Positions 31,314 to 39,867 of a DNA stretch of 64,000 nucleotides are shown here, piece by piece. Position numbers and translations under genes: made by a program. A model generated the notes under the pieces. That model searched no databases and was not told the origin of the DNA. It was given only the letters and a program-made list of their open reading frames with translations. The DNA lies in the NCBI GenBank assembly GCA_963830485.1, contig CAWHNE010000034.1, positions 182,339 to 246,338 on the forward strand, in the 5' to 3' direction. The DNA comes from CAIWHR01 sp963830485 (lineage in GTDB: Bacteria; Pseudomonadota; Gammaproteobacteria; Burkholderiales; Casimicrobiaceae). Every line of letters starts with the position of its first letter. The stretch's first letter is position 1.

Positions 31314-31748
31314 TCACGCGCGCGGCTTTGCCCAAGTCGGCAGCGGCCGTCCCGTCTCGATGAGCGACTTCATGCTGGCGAGTACGCGCGGCCAGCCCTC
31401 GGAGATCTTGCCGTGCATGTCGGCGTCGAGCTCGTCGTGCACGACGGTGAGCCGCACCATGTCCTCGATCGGCTCGAGCGTGAAGGTGACCCGCGAGCGG
31501 CGCGACGGCTCCGAAGGGAACGCCCACGTCAGAACGAGCCGGCGCGGTGGTTCCGACTCGATCACCTCGCCGGCGACGTCGACCGCGCCCGAGGCGTCGG
31601 TGCGCCGGTGCTCCCATCTCGAGCCCGGCTTCCAGTCGGAGACGTTGTCGTGCTCCCAGTACTGCCGTGTGAACTCCGCGTCGGTGAGCGCGCGCCAGAC
31701 TGCTTCCGGCTGCGCGCGGATGTACGTGACGTAGACGAATTTATCCAT
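31314..31748 (-). CDS. SRPBCC (AHSA1-type) domain protein
   Basis: 144 residues from ATG at 31748. START-like helix-grip fold: FVYVTYIRAQPEAVWRALTDAEFTRQYWEHDNVSDWKPGSRW..., ending TGRPLPTW. These proteins bind hydrophobic ligands in a cavity and very often follow an ArsR-type regulator, as here. The start overlaps the upstream regulator by 8 bp, so the pair is translated together. Confidence 0.9.
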   Translation of the reverse strand: MDKFVYVTYIRAQPEAVWRALTDAEFTRQYWEHDNVSDWKPGSRWEHRRTDASGAVDVAGEVIESEPPRRLVLTWAFPSEPSRRSRVTFTLEPIEDMVRLTVVHDELDADMHGKISEGWPRVLASMKSLIETGRPLPTWAKPRA

Positions 31749-32067
31749 TGCGTTCCCCTTCGACCCGAACACGCAGGTCGTGCAGCGCGCGCAGGCGCCG
31801 CCTCTCGAACTTGCGGATCCAGCGTTCGTAGATCTCGTGGAGCGGCACCGGATTCAGGTAATGGAGCTTCTCGCGCCCCCGCCGGATCGTCGTCACGAGG
31901 TTGGCCGCCTCCAGGATGTCGAGGTGCTGGCTCACCGCCTGGCGTGTCATCCGCAGGCGCACGCAGAGCTCACCGAGCGTCTGGCCTGCGTCGGCGTGCA
32001 GCCGGTCGAGCAGCCGCCGTCGCGTGGGATCGGCAAGCGCCTTGAACACCTTGTCAGCGGCCGTCAC
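31741..32067 (-). CDS. ArsR-family transcriptional regulator
   Basis: 108 residues from GTG at 32067 (TTG at 32082 adds five residues but lies inside the operator palindrome). Winged helix-turn-helix: VFKALADPTRRRLLDRLHADAGQTLGELCVRLRMTRQAVSQHLDILEAANLVTTIRRGREKLHYLNPVPLHEIYERW. No metal-binding cysteines, which fits the non-metal group paired with SRPBCC proteins. Divergent from the DUF899 gene. Confidence 0.9.
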   Translation of the reverse strand: MTAADKVFKALADPTRRRLLDRLHADAGQTLGELCVRLRMTRQAVSQHLDILEAANLVTTIRRGREKLHYLNPVPLHEIYERWIRKFERRRLRALHDLRVRVEGERNG

Positions 32068-32076
32068 TCTGATATT

Positions 32077-32096
32077 ATGCAAGTGTTTGCTTGCAT
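32077..32096. promoter_or_regulatory. Palindromic operator candidate between the ArsR and DUF899 genes
   Basis: ATGCAAG (32077-32083), six bases, CTTGCAT (32090-32096): a perfect 7-bp inverted repeat in an AT-rich pocket of an otherwise GC-rich stretch. It overlaps the possible TTG start of the regulator and stands 34 bp before the DUF899 start, placed so that one bound dimer could control both directions. Confidence 0.5.
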
Positions 32097-32129
32097 GTCA
32101 AGCACTCTGCACCGGAAGAAGGTGAGATC

Positions 32130-32834
32130 ATGGCGAACGAGCACAAGATCGTATCGGGCGAGCAGTGGATCAAGGCGCGGCGGGCGCTCCTGGCGAAGGA
32201 GAAGGCGTTCACGCGGTTGCGCGACGAGCTTTCGCGCGAGCGCCGCGCACTGCCGTGGGAGGCGGTGACCAAGGACTACGTTTTCGACGGACCGGATGGC
32301 AAGGAGAAGCTGCCCGAGCTTTTCGCCGGCCGCAGCCAGCTCGTCGTCTATCACTTCATGTTCGGGCCCGACTGGGACGCGGGCTGCCCCCACTGCTCGC
32401 GCTGGGCTGACAACTTCAACGGCATCATCGTCCACCTGAACCAGCGCGACGTGACGATGGTCGCCGTCTCGCGCGCGCCGTACCCGAAGCTCGCGGCGTA
32501 CCGACAGCGGATGGGGTGGAGCTTCAAGTGGCTTTCGTCGCACGGGTCGGACTTCAACTTCGACTACCACGTGTCGTTCACGTCGGAGGAGGTTGCCCGG
32601 AAGAAGGCGCTCTACAACTTCGTGGAGCAGGACCCGGGCGTTTCGGAGCGCGAAGGCGTGAGCGTCTTCGTCAAGGACGACCAGGGGCGCGTGTTCCACA
32701 CGTACTCGGCCCACGCGCGCGGGATCGACATGCTGAACGTCGACTACCACTACCTCGACCTCGTACCCAAGGGACGCGACGAAGGCGACCGCGGCCCGTT
32801 TTGGGTGCGGCGGCACGACGAGTACGGGAGATAG
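32130..32834 (+). CDS. DUF899 thioredoxin-fold protein
   Basis: 234 residues from ATG at 32130, preceded by GAAGAAGGTGAG at SD distance. The family core is seen in LFAGRSQLVVYHFMFGPDWDAGCPHCSRWADNFNG, with a CxxC pair, followed by VAVSRAPYPKLAAYRQRMGWSFKWLSSHGSDFNFDYHVSF and the C-terminal PFWVRRHDEY. Predicted cytosolic with a thioredoxin-like fold; the biochemical role is unknown. Divergent partner of the ArsR-SRPBCC pair and probably controlled by the same regulator. Confidence 0.9.
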   Translation: MANEHKIVSGEQWIKARRALLAKEKAFTRLRDELSRERRALPWEAVTKDYVFDGPDGKEKLPELFAGRSQLVVYHFMFGPDWDAGCPHCSRWADNFNGIIVHLNQRDVTMVAVSRAPYPKLAAYRQRMGWSFKWLSSHGSDFNFDYHVSFTSEEVARKKALYNFVEQDPGVSEREGVSVFVKDDQGRVFHTYSAHARGIDMLNVDYHYLDLVPKGRDEGDRGPFWVRRHDEYGR

Positions 32835-32848
32835 TCGCCCCCAAAAGG

Positions 32849-32874
32849 CCGGGGGCCGCGATCGCGGCCCCCGG
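32849..32874. terminator. Perfect GC-rich hairpin between two convergent genes
   Basis: CCGGGGGCCGCG (32849-32860), AT, CGCGGCCCCCGG (32863-32874). It lies 15 bp after the DUF899 stop and 40 bp after the stop of the 42-residue gene on the other strand, so it may serve both. No clear T-run. Confidence 0.55.
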
Positions 32875-32914
32875 AATACCGATATCGGCGCGTCTCGCGC
32901 CGGAAAGAAGGACG

Positions 32915-33043
32915 TTACGCCTTCTTGATCTTCTCGAGCATCTTGAAGATGCCCTTCGGCGCGCCCACGAACAGGCGCTTGTAGGCCTTGCCGAGGCAGC
33001 GACGCTCGAGCGTGTTGCGGCGGGTGCGGGATCGTTCGGCCAT
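32915..33043 (-). CDS. Small basic protein (42 residues), function unknown
   Basis: Starts at ATG 33043, with a near-perfect Shine-Dalgarno AAGGAGGTG six bases upstream. 14 of 42 residues are Arg or Lys (RSRTRRNTLERRCLGKAYKR, ending EKIKKA) with one Cys. The strong ribosome site and compact frame argue it is real. A role in binding RNA or ribosomes is only a guess from charge. Confidence 0.65.
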   Translation of the reverse strand: MAERSRTRRNTLERRCLGKAYKRLFVGAPKGIFKMLEKIKKA

Positions 33044-33112
33044 GAGCATCACCTCCTTCCTGAATCCTGATTCGTTGCCGATGCCGCGAAGCGGCACGGA
33101 AAGTGCGTAATT

Positions 33113-33607
33113 CTATCCCGAAACGGCCGGCGGGCCAAGCACGCGCGCGCGGAACCGCTCGAACCCGGCGTCGCGGTCGGTGTAGTGTGCGGCAATCGCC
33201 GCGCCGACGCGCTTGCGCTCGACGGCGACGAAATTCCCGAGCGCGTCGCGCTGGTACGGCTCGAGATTGCGGTCGGCGGCAAGCAGGATCTCGGCGGCCA
33301 GCGCCGCATCGACGTCGTCGACGCCGGCCAGGAAGGCGCGCGCGTCGTCGGGCAGGTGCGCGAACAGCTCGGCGAGCGCGTTGTCCGCAGATGGCGAGCC
33401 GATCACGACGACCTCCGGCCAGCGCGAGGGACCCTGTGCCGCGGGCGGCCACGCGGCGCCGAGAAAGTGGTCCGGCGTGCGCACGGTGACGCCGTCCTCG
33501 TCGCTCTCTCGCGCCGGAATCACGCGGACGACGACCGCGGTCCAGCACGCCGGCTCCCACCGCGACGCGAGTCGCCGCGTGAGCCGCGCGACCTCGGCCT
33601 GCGTCAT
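33113..33607 (-). CDS. Conserved-looking hypothetical protein
   Basis: 164 residues. Begins MTQAEVARLTRRLASRWEPACWTAVVVRVIPARESDEDGVTVRTPDHFLGAAWPPA and has no signal peptide, membrane helix or motif I recognise. Its start overlaps the metK stop (ATGA at 33604-33607), so it is likely translated with metK. Composition is that of the backbone. Confidence 0.7.
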   Translation of the reverse strand: MTQAEVARLTRRLASRWEPACWTAVVVRVIPARESDEDGVTVRTPDHFLGAAWPPAAQGPSRWPEVVVIGSPSADNALAELFAHLPDDARAFLAGVDDVDAALAAEILLAADRNLEPYQRDALGNFVAVERKRVGAAIAAHYTDRDAGFERFRARVLGPPAVSG

Positions 33608-34785
33608 GCCGGCTCTGCGACGAGCCCTGCTGCGTCCTTAAGCTTCTCGACCTTGTCGGTCGCTTCCCAGGTGAACTCGGGCTCGTCGCGACCGAAGTGA
33701 CCGTAGGCGGCCGTCTTGAGGTAGATGGGGCGGAGCAGATCGAGCATCTGGATGATGCCCTTCGGGCGCAGGTCGAAGTTCGCCTTGACGAGCTCGGCGA
33801 TCTTCTCGTCCGGGATTCGGCCCGTGCCTTCGGTGTAGACCGTCACGTTGATCGGATGCGCGACGCCGATCGCATAGGAGAGCTGGACCTGGCACTGCCG
33901 CGCGATGCCCGCCGCGACGATGTTCTTCGCAACATAGCGCGCGGCGTACGCGGCCGAGCGGTCGACCTTCGAGGGATCCTTGCCGGAGAACGCGCCGCCG
34001 CCGTGCGGCGCCGCGCCGCCGTAGGTGTCGACGATGATCTTGCGCCCGGTGAGGCCGGCGTCGCCGTGCGGCCCGCCGATCTCGAAGCGGCCGGTCGGGT
34101 TCACGAGATACTTGGTGCCCTTCAGCATTTCCGGCGGGAGCACCGGCTTGATGATCTCGTCGATCACGGCTTCCGCGAGCGCGGGCTGGCGCTCGTTCAT
34201 GCTGGGGTCGTGCTGCGTCGAGAGAACCACGGTGTCGATCGCAACAGGCCGGCCGTTGGCGTAGCGCACCGTGACCTGCGACTTCGCGTCGGGGCGCAGC
34301 CACGGCAGCCGGCCGTCCTTGCGCACCTCGCTCTGCCGCTGGACGAGCCGGTGCGCGTAGTAGATCGGGAACGGCATCAGCGCCGGCGTCTCGTCGCAGG
34401 CGTAGCCGAACATCAGGCCCTGGTCGCCCGCACCCTGGTTCAGGTATTCGTCCGACGCGTGGTCGACGCCACGGGCGATGTCGGGCGATTGCCGGCCGTA
34501 GCAGACCATCACCGCGCAGCCGTCGGCGTCGAAGCAAAGTGCCGGGTCGTTGTAGCCGATGCGGCGAATCGTCTCGCGGGCAATGCGCGCGTAGTCGTGC
34601 ATGTGCACCGTCGTGATCTCGCCCGTCATCACGACGAGGCCCGTCGACACGAGCGTCTCCGCGGCGACACGCCCCCGCGGGTCTTGCTCTAGAATCGCGT
34701 CGAGCACCGCGTCGGAAATCTGGTCGGCGACCTTGTCCGGATGGCCTTCCGACACCGACTCCGACGTGAACAGAAAATCGCTCAT
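33604..34785 (-). CDS. metK: S-adenosylmethionine synthetase
   Basis: 393 residues from ATG at 34785. Makes SAM from methionine and ATP. Signatures: FTSESVSEGHPDKVADQISDAVLD, GAGDQGLMFGYACDET, and the P-loop-like GGGAFSGKDPSKVDRSAAYAARYVAKN. The next gene overlaps by 4 bp. Together with metF and ahcY this window covers three steps of the activated-methyl cycle. No SAM riboswitch is evident in the 157-bp gap upstream (34786-34942). Confidence 0.98.
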   Translation of the reverse strand: MSDFLFTSESVSEGHPDKVADQISDAVLDAILEQDPRGRVAAETLVSTGLVVMTGEITTVHMHDYARIARETIRRIGYNDPALCFDADGCAVMVCYGRQSPDIARGVDHASDEYLNQGAGDQGLMFGYACDETPALMPFPIYYAHRLVQRQSEVRKDGRLPWLRPDAKSQVTVRYANGRPVAIDTVVLSTQHDPSMNERQPALAEAVIDEIIKPVLPPEMLKGTKYLVNPTGRFEIGGPHGDAGLTGRKIIVDTYGGAAPHGGGAFSGKDPSKVDRSAAYAARYVAKNIVAAGIARQCQVQLSYAIGVAHPINVTVYTEGTGRIPDEKIAELVKANFDLRPKGIIQMLDLLRPIYLKTAAYGHFGRDEPEFTWEATDKVEKLKDAAGLVAEPA

Positions 34786-34942
34786 TGCCGCTCCCATCGC
34801 GCGCTCGCCCCGGGCGCCCCGAGCCCTAAACGTGGCCACGCAAAAGCTTGAATTCTAGCAGGTTTCACCGTCGGTCCAGCGCCATCGCCGGCCCTCGGGC
34901 GCGAGGGGTTGGCGTGCCCACCGCCCGCGCGGGGACAGCTTC

Positions 34943-35938
34943 GTGAGCATGCGCATCGTGTCCGCATCGCCGGCCGCGATTGCGCGCGCCGCGGAGCATC
35001 TGCGCGCCGGTGATCTGGTCGCGTTCCCGACCGAGACCGTCTACGGACTGGGCGCCGCCGCCGGGAATCGCGCGGCCGTCGAAAAGATCTTTGCGGCCAA
35101 GGGCCGGCCCGCCAATCATCCGCTGATCGTCCATCTGAGTGACCCCTCGCACGTGTCGCGCTGGGCGCGGGAGTTCCCTGACGGCGCGCGCGCTCTCGCC
35201 GCCGCGTTCTGGCCCGGGCCGCTGACGCTGATCCTCCCGCGCACCGATCGCGCCGCCGACTTCGTGACCGGGGGCCAGGACAGCGTCGGCTTGCGCGTCC
35301 CCTCGCATCCGGTCGCGCGCGAACTGCTCGCCACGTTCGGCGACGGCATCGCCGCGCCGTCGGCAAACCGCTTCGGCCGCATCTCGCCCACGACCGCGCA
35401 GCACGTGGTCGACGATCTGGGCGCCGCGGTCGCGCTGATTCTCGACGGCGGCGCGTGCGCGGTCGGCATCGAGTCGACGATCGTCGCGTTCGTCGACGGA
35501 TACCCGGTGCTGCTGCGTCCGGGTGGAATAGCGGTGGGAGAGCTGGCGCGCGCGCTGGGAAAGGTCCCGCGCGCGCCGGACGAGCATGCGCCGCGCGCCT
35601 CAGGCACGCTCGCCGTCCACTACGCGCCGCGCACGCCGGCCACGCTGGTATCACCCGACGCGCTGCGCGCCGAGCTCGCGCAGCTGGAAGGGCGTGACGA
35701 GGACGTCGCCGTGCTGGCGCGAACGGTCGCGCGACCCGCCGACTTCGAGGACGCCTGGATTCGAGCGCCGACCGACGCCGCCGCTTACGCGCACGACCTC
35801 TACGCGAACCTGCGCACACTCGACGCGGCGAATGCCGACGTGATCCTGATCGAAGCGCCGCCCGAGGGCGACGCGTGGATCGCCGTGCGCGACCGCCTCG
35901 CGCGCGCGACGCGCGGCGAGGACGACGACAGGGATTAG
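34943..35938 (+). CDS. Threonylcarbamoyl-AMP synthase, long Sua5 type
   Basis: 331 residues from GTG at 34943 (ATG at 34949 is possible). Makes the activated intermediate for t6A37 of ANN-decoding tRNAs. The YrdC/TsaC domain (about 1-205) shows LVAFPTETVYGLGAAAGN, AAKGRPANHPLIVHL, FWPGPLTLIL and GLRVPSHPVA. An extra Sua5 domain follows (APRASGTLAVHYAPRTPATLV). Divergent from metK. Confidence 0.94.
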   Translation: MSMRIVSASPAAIARAAEHLRAGDLVAFPTETVYGLGAAAGNRAAVEKIFAAKGRPANHPLIVHLSDPSHVSRWAREFPDGARALAAAFWPGPLTLILPRTDRAADFVTGGQDSVGLRVPSHPVARELLATFGDGIAAPSANRFGRISPTTAQHVVDDLGAAVALILDGGACAVGIESTIVAFVDGYPVLLRPGGIAVGELARALGKVPRAPDEHAPRASGTLAVHYAPRTPATLVSPDALRAELAQLEGRDEDVAVLARTVARPADFEDAWIRAPTDAAAYAHDLYANLRTLDAANADVILIEAPPEGDAWIAVRDRLARATRGEDDDRD

Positions 35939-35955
35939 CCCCGGGCGAGGCGCCT

Positions 35956-36711
35956 TCAGCAGGCTCCCGCGAAGGCGCGCTCCAGGAACGCCGCGATCGC
36001 GGCCGAGAGCTCGCGCTGCCGCCGCTCGAAGTAATGGTCGGTGCCGGCGATCGCGAGCGGGCGCGAGCACCCGTCGCGGGGAAGGCGCTTCGCGCGAACG
36101 GGCGCCGCGGCCGCAACCTCGGGAAACTCCTTCTCCGCCACGACATCGAGCACGGGCTCCCCGGGCGGCGCCGAGAAATCGATCAGCATCCCGACCGGTA
36201 CCCACGCGTCGACGCGTGGGGCATCCGTCCGCGCGAGGAACGCATCCGCCATCGTCGCGCCGACGCTGTGCGAGACGATGGCGACCTTCGCGATGCCCTT
36301 CGCGCGAAGGAACGCGACGGCGGCGGCGAGCCGCTCGCTCGCGGCGGGCAGCGTGACGGCGTAGTCCTCGCGCGTCGCGCCGGCAGTGAGCACGGGCATC
36401 TGCACCGACAGCGTCGCGTAGCCTGCATCGGCGAGGAGCGCGCGCACGCCGCCGATCATGCCGAAATCCGGGTGGACGCCGAGGCCGTGGACGACGATTA
36501 CACCCCCCTTCGGCGTGCCAGACGGCAGCGTCAGGATCGCGAGGACCTTGGCGCGCGATGGCGTCGCAAGCCAGACCGCGTCGCCGACGACGATTGAAGG
36601 CGCGACCTCGGCGGCCCAGCGATCCTCGCGCGCGTCATCGATGACGGGCCGAGCACCTGCCGGCGCAATCAGTTGCAATGCGGCGAGCAGCGCCGGCAAT
36701 CCGCGGGTCAT
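35956..36711 (-). CDS. Exported alpha/beta-hydrolase-like protein (DUF3530-like)
   Basis: 251 residues from ATG at 36711; an N-terminal hydrophobic stretch (RGLPALLAALQLIAPAGA) acts as signal peptide. The fold is seen in GGVIVVHGLGVHPDFGMIGGVRALLADAGYATLSVQMPVL and the nucleophile elbow SHSVGATMADAFL, which has GxSxG-like spacing (V-S-H-S-V-G). GTDHYFERR near the end supplies a candidate His. Substrate unknown. Convergent with the Sua5 gene (17 bp gap). Confidence 0.82.
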   Translation of the reverse strand: MTRGLPALLAALQLIAPAGARPVIDDAREDRWAAEVAPSIVVGDAVWLATPSRAKVLAILTLPSGTPKGGVIVVHGLGVHPDFGMIGGVRALLADAGYATLSVQMPVLTAGATREDYAVTLPAASERLAAAVAFLRAKGIAKVAIVSHSVGATMADAFLARTDAPRVDAWVPVGMLIDFSAPPGEPVLDVVAEKEFPEVAAAAPVRAKRLPRDGCSRPLAIAGTDHYFERRQRELSAAIAAFLERAFAGAC

Positions 36712-36790
36712 CTGTCGCCTCGCCGAGTTGGCACTTGCCGCGAATGCTCGACGCAGGCAACGGCTCCCGATGGCCCGCACACGGCGAGGC

Positions 36791-38131
36791 TCAGGTGCCC
36801 CGGTATTGGTTCGGCAGCCAGGTCGCGATATCCGGCACGACGCACAGCAGCACGATCGCCAGCGCCATCAGCGCCAGGAACGGCAGCACGCCCCGGACGA
36901 TCTTCCTGAGCGGAATGTCGGGGGCTATGCCGTTGATGACGAAGAGATTGAGCCCGACCGGAGGGTGGATCAGCCCCATCTCCATCAGGATCGTCATGAT
37001 CACGCCGAACCAGATGAGGTCGAAGCCGTGCGCCTTCAACGCCGGCAGCAGTATCGGCGTCACCATCAGGATGATCGCGACCGGCGGCAGGAAGAAACCG
37101 AGCACGATCAGCAGCACGTTGACCCAGAAGAAGAACGTCCATTTGTCGAGCGGAAGCGCGGTCAGCCACTCGGCCACGCTCTGCGTCACGTGCAGATAGC
37201 TCATCACGTACGTGTAGAGGAAGCTCATCGCGATGATCAACATCACCATGCACGACTCGCGCACGGTGCCGCCGAGGATGGCGCGCATATCGCTCCACCG
37301 GTAGCAGCGATAGATCAGCACGACCATCAGCAACGCCGCGGCGGCGCCGATGCCGGCCACCTCCGACGGCGTCGCCCAGCCGCCATAGAGTGCGAACATG
37401 ATGAGTGCGATGACGACGATGAACGGCACGAAACGAGGCAGCGTCTCGAGGCGCTCGGCCCACGTGTAGTGCGTGAGCGTTTGCAACGCCGGTCCGCCGG
37501 CGGACGCGGCGGCCATCGCGCGCAGCCGATCGCGGCGATAGTGGAAGACGGTCCAGGCCACGAACATCGCGGTCAGCAGGAGGCCCGGACCCACGCCCGC
37601 CATGAACAGCTTGCCGATCGACTGCTCGGAGGCGAGGCCGTACAGGATCAGCGTCAGCGACGGCGGGATCAGGATGCCGAGCGTGCCGCCGGCGGCGATG
37701 AGGCCCGTCGCAAGCTCCTCCGAGTAGCCGCGCGCGCGCATCTGCGGGATGCCCGAGCTGCCGATCGCCGAACACGTCGCCGGCGAGCTGCCGCACATCG
37801 CGGCGAACACGCTGCACGCGAGCACGTTGGCGACACCGAGCCCGCCCGGCACGCGCGAGAGCCAGCGGTTGAGCGACGCATAGAGGTCCTCGCCGGCGCG
37901 CGACTTGCCGATCGCGGCGCCCATGAGGACGAACAGCGGTATCGTGAGCAGCGTGAAATTGTCGAGCTCGGAGTAGATGGTCTCCGCGACGACCGCGACG
38001 TTCGCGGCGGGCATGAACACGAACATGAACACGAGCGCCACGCCGCCCAGCGCGAAGGCGATGGGCATCCCCGAGAACAGGACGAGGAAGGTCGTGCCGC
38101 CGTAGAGGAGGCCGACTTGCAGCGTCGTCAC
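36791..38131 (-). CDS. dctM: TRAP transporter large permease (DctM family)
   Basis: 446 residues from GTG at 38131. Twelve or so membrane helices. DctM signatures: IPLFVLMGAAIGKSRAGEDLYASLNRWLSRVPGGLGVANVLACSVFAAMCGSSPATCSAIG and the second-half repeat MGLIHPPVGLNLFVINGIAPDIPL. Sodium- or proton-coupled uptake of an organic acid delivered by DctP. GTGA overlap with dctQ (38128-38131). Confidence 0.95.
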   Translation of the reverse strand: MTTLQVGLLYGGTTFLVLFSGMPIAFALGGVALVFMFVFMPAANVAVVAETIYSELDNFTLLTIPLFVLMGAAIGKSRAGEDLYASLNRWLSRVPGGLGVANVLACSVFAAMCGSSPATCSAIGSSGIPQMRARGYSEELATGLIAAGGTLGILIPPSLTLILYGLASEQSIGKLFMAGVGPGLLLTAMFVAWTVFHYRRDRLRAMAAASAGGPALQTLTHYTWAERLETLPRFVPFIVVIALIMFALYGGWATPSEVAGIGAAAALLMVVLIYRCYRWSDMRAILGGTVRESCMVMLIIAMSFLYTYVMSYLHVTQSVAEWLTALPLDKWTFFFWVNVLLIVLGFFLPPVAIILMVTPILLPALKAHGFDLIWFGVIMTILMEMGLIHPPVGLNLFVINGIAPDIPLRKIVRGVLPFLALMALAIVLLCVVPDIATWLPNQYRGT

Positions 38132-38640
38132 TCCGATTCCCTGGCGTCGCCGATACGGAGGCCGAAGCGCGCCGCCGGAATTTCGACCGCGAGCTGCAGG
38201 CAAAGGAGCGTCATCCCGAGTGCCATGGCGCCGAAGGGAATCCACAGCTTCGGCGCCCACACGGAGTTGCTGACGCGGCCGTCCGACCAGGCTTCGCCGA
38301 AGAGCTCCCACGATTTCCACGCGATGAACGAGCAGACGACGAGCGACGCGACGTCGGCCAGCATCCGTCGGATCCGGTTGACGCGCGGCGACAGGACGCC
38401 GTCAAGAACCTCGATCGCGACATGCCCGCGATGCAGCTGCGTGTACGCGGCGCTCATGAACGTCGCGACGATGAGCAGCAGGACCGCGAACTCGATTTCC
38501 CAATCCGTCGGCCACCGCAGCCAGTAGCGTACGCAGACCTCGAACACCAGGACGCCAGCGCACAGGACGATGAGCCACCCCGAGAGATAGCCCGCCCAGG
38601 TGTTGAGCGCGGCGAGGCCGCGGGCGAACCGGGCGATCAT
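38128..38640 (-). CDS. dctQ: TRAP transporter small permease (DctQ family)
   Basis: 170 residues with four membrane helices (about 12-35, 46-64, 88-108 and 128-150). Contains YLRWPTDWEIEFAVLLLIVATFMSAAYTQLHRGHVAIEVL, typical of DctQ. Middle gene of the dctP-dctQ-dctM operon (minus strand), 35 bp after dctP and coupled to dctM. Confidence 0.92.
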   Translation of the reverse strand: MIARFARGLAALNTWAGYLSGWLIVLCAGVLVFEVCVRYWLRWPTDWEIEFAVLLLIVATFMSAAYTQLHRGHVAIEVLDGVLSPRVNRIRRMLADVASLVVCSFIAWKSWELFGEAWSDGRVSNSVWAPKLWIPFGAMALGMTLLCLQLAVEIPAARFGLRIGDARESE

Positions 38641-38675
38641 CGGCGGCGCGAGACCGGGGCCTGATCAGCGCCCGG

Positions 38676-39722
38676 TCACTTCACCGCCGTCGCCATGTCG
38701 AGCCAGCGCTTGCCGTCCTTCACGTTCTTCGCGAAATCGTCCCACGCGGTTTCCTGCGCGATCGTCCGCCAGCGGGCGAACGCGGCGTCGTCCATGTCGA
38801 ACACCTTCGCGCCGTTCTTCGCGTAGACCTCGGCCATCCGGTGGTCGTCGGCCTTCGCCGCTTCCAGCGCGAATTTCTCGAGGCTCGCGCCGACCTCGGT
38901 GACGATCTGCTGCTGCTCCTTGGTCAGGCTGTCGTACACCGACTTCGAGATAACGAGCGGCTCGAACATGTACCAGAACGTGTTCTTGCGCGCCGAGGTC
39001 ACATTCTTGCCGGTCTCGTAGAGCCGGAACGTGATCAGCGACGTCGACGAGGTGAGCGCGGCGTCGAGCACGCCGGACTGCATCGCGCTGTAGATCTCGT
39101 TCGACGGCACGTTGGTGATCGCAGCGCCCGCGCCCTTCAGCATCATGTCCATCTCCTTGCTGCCGCCGCGGATCTTCAATCCCTTCGCGTCGTCGGGCGA
39201 GACTACCGGCTTCGCGAGGCTCGCCATGCCGCCCGCCTGCCAGACCCAGGTCACCACCTTGATGCCCCTGTCCTCCAGCAGCTTCGACCACTCCTTGCCG
39301 ATCGGCGCGTCCTTCCAGCGCAGCCCCTGCTCGTAGCTGGTGATGAGGGCCGGCATGAGTCCGAGGTTCGCTTCCGGAACCTCGCCGCCGCCGTAGGCGA
39401 TAGGCAGCACCGACATGTCGAGCGCGCCCTTCCGGATGGCGCCGAACTGGGCGAACGTCTTGACGAGCGAGCTCGCGGGATACACCTCGACCTTGAGCGC
39501 GCCGTTGGTGCGCTTCTCGACATCGGCGGCGAATTTGCGCGCGAGCTGGTCGCGGAAGTCACCCTCGGTCCCGGTCGACGCCGGAAACTGGTGCGAGATC
39601 TTGAGAACGCGCGGCTGCTGGGCGAGGACGCGGTCCGGCGTACCCAGCGCGAAGGCGACGAGCGCGATCGCGATAACCGTTTGTGCGACGCGGGATGACA
39701 ATGCCTGGACGGATGGCGCCAT
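38676..39722 (-). CDS. dctP: TRAP transporter substrate-binding protein (DctP family)
   Basis: 348 residues from ATG at 39722 with AGGAGGAAGCC upstream. Signal peptide about 1-35 (AQTVIAIALVAFALGTPDRVLAQ). The DctP fold shows LKISHQFPASTGTEGDFRDQLARKFAADVEKRTNGALKVEVYPASSL and SKSVYDSLTKEQQQIVTEVGASLEKFALE. The key Arg segment KGLKIRGGSKEMDMML is present, as expected for carboxylate ligands. Substrate not readable. Confidence 0.95.
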   Translation of the reverse strand: MAPSVQALSSRVAQTVIAIALVAFALGTPDRVLAQQPRVLKISHQFPASTGTEGDFRDQLARKFAADVEKRTNGALKVEVYPASSLVKTFAQFGAIRKGALDMSVLPIAYGGGEVPEANLGLMPALITSYEQGLRWKDAPIGKEWSKLLEDRGIKVVTWVWQAGGMASLAKPVVSPDDAKGLKIRGGSKEMDMMLKGAGAAITNVPSNEIYSAMQSGVLDAALTSSTSLITFRLYETGKNVTSARKNTFWYMFEPLVISKSVYDSLTKEQQQIVTEVGASLEKFALEAAKADDHRMAEVYAKNGAKVFDMDDAAFARWRTIAQETAWDDFAKNVKDGKRWLDMATAVK

Positions 39723-39867
39723 GGCTTCCTCCTGTAGTGCTTCTGGATCGACGGCGCCGCAGAGCATAGCATCGCAACCCGCACCTTGTGGGATCGCCCG
39801 TGTCGCCCTGGACGCAGACGCAACGCGAGCCGGGACAGGGTCGCGGATCGGGCTCGCCGCGCGTCTC

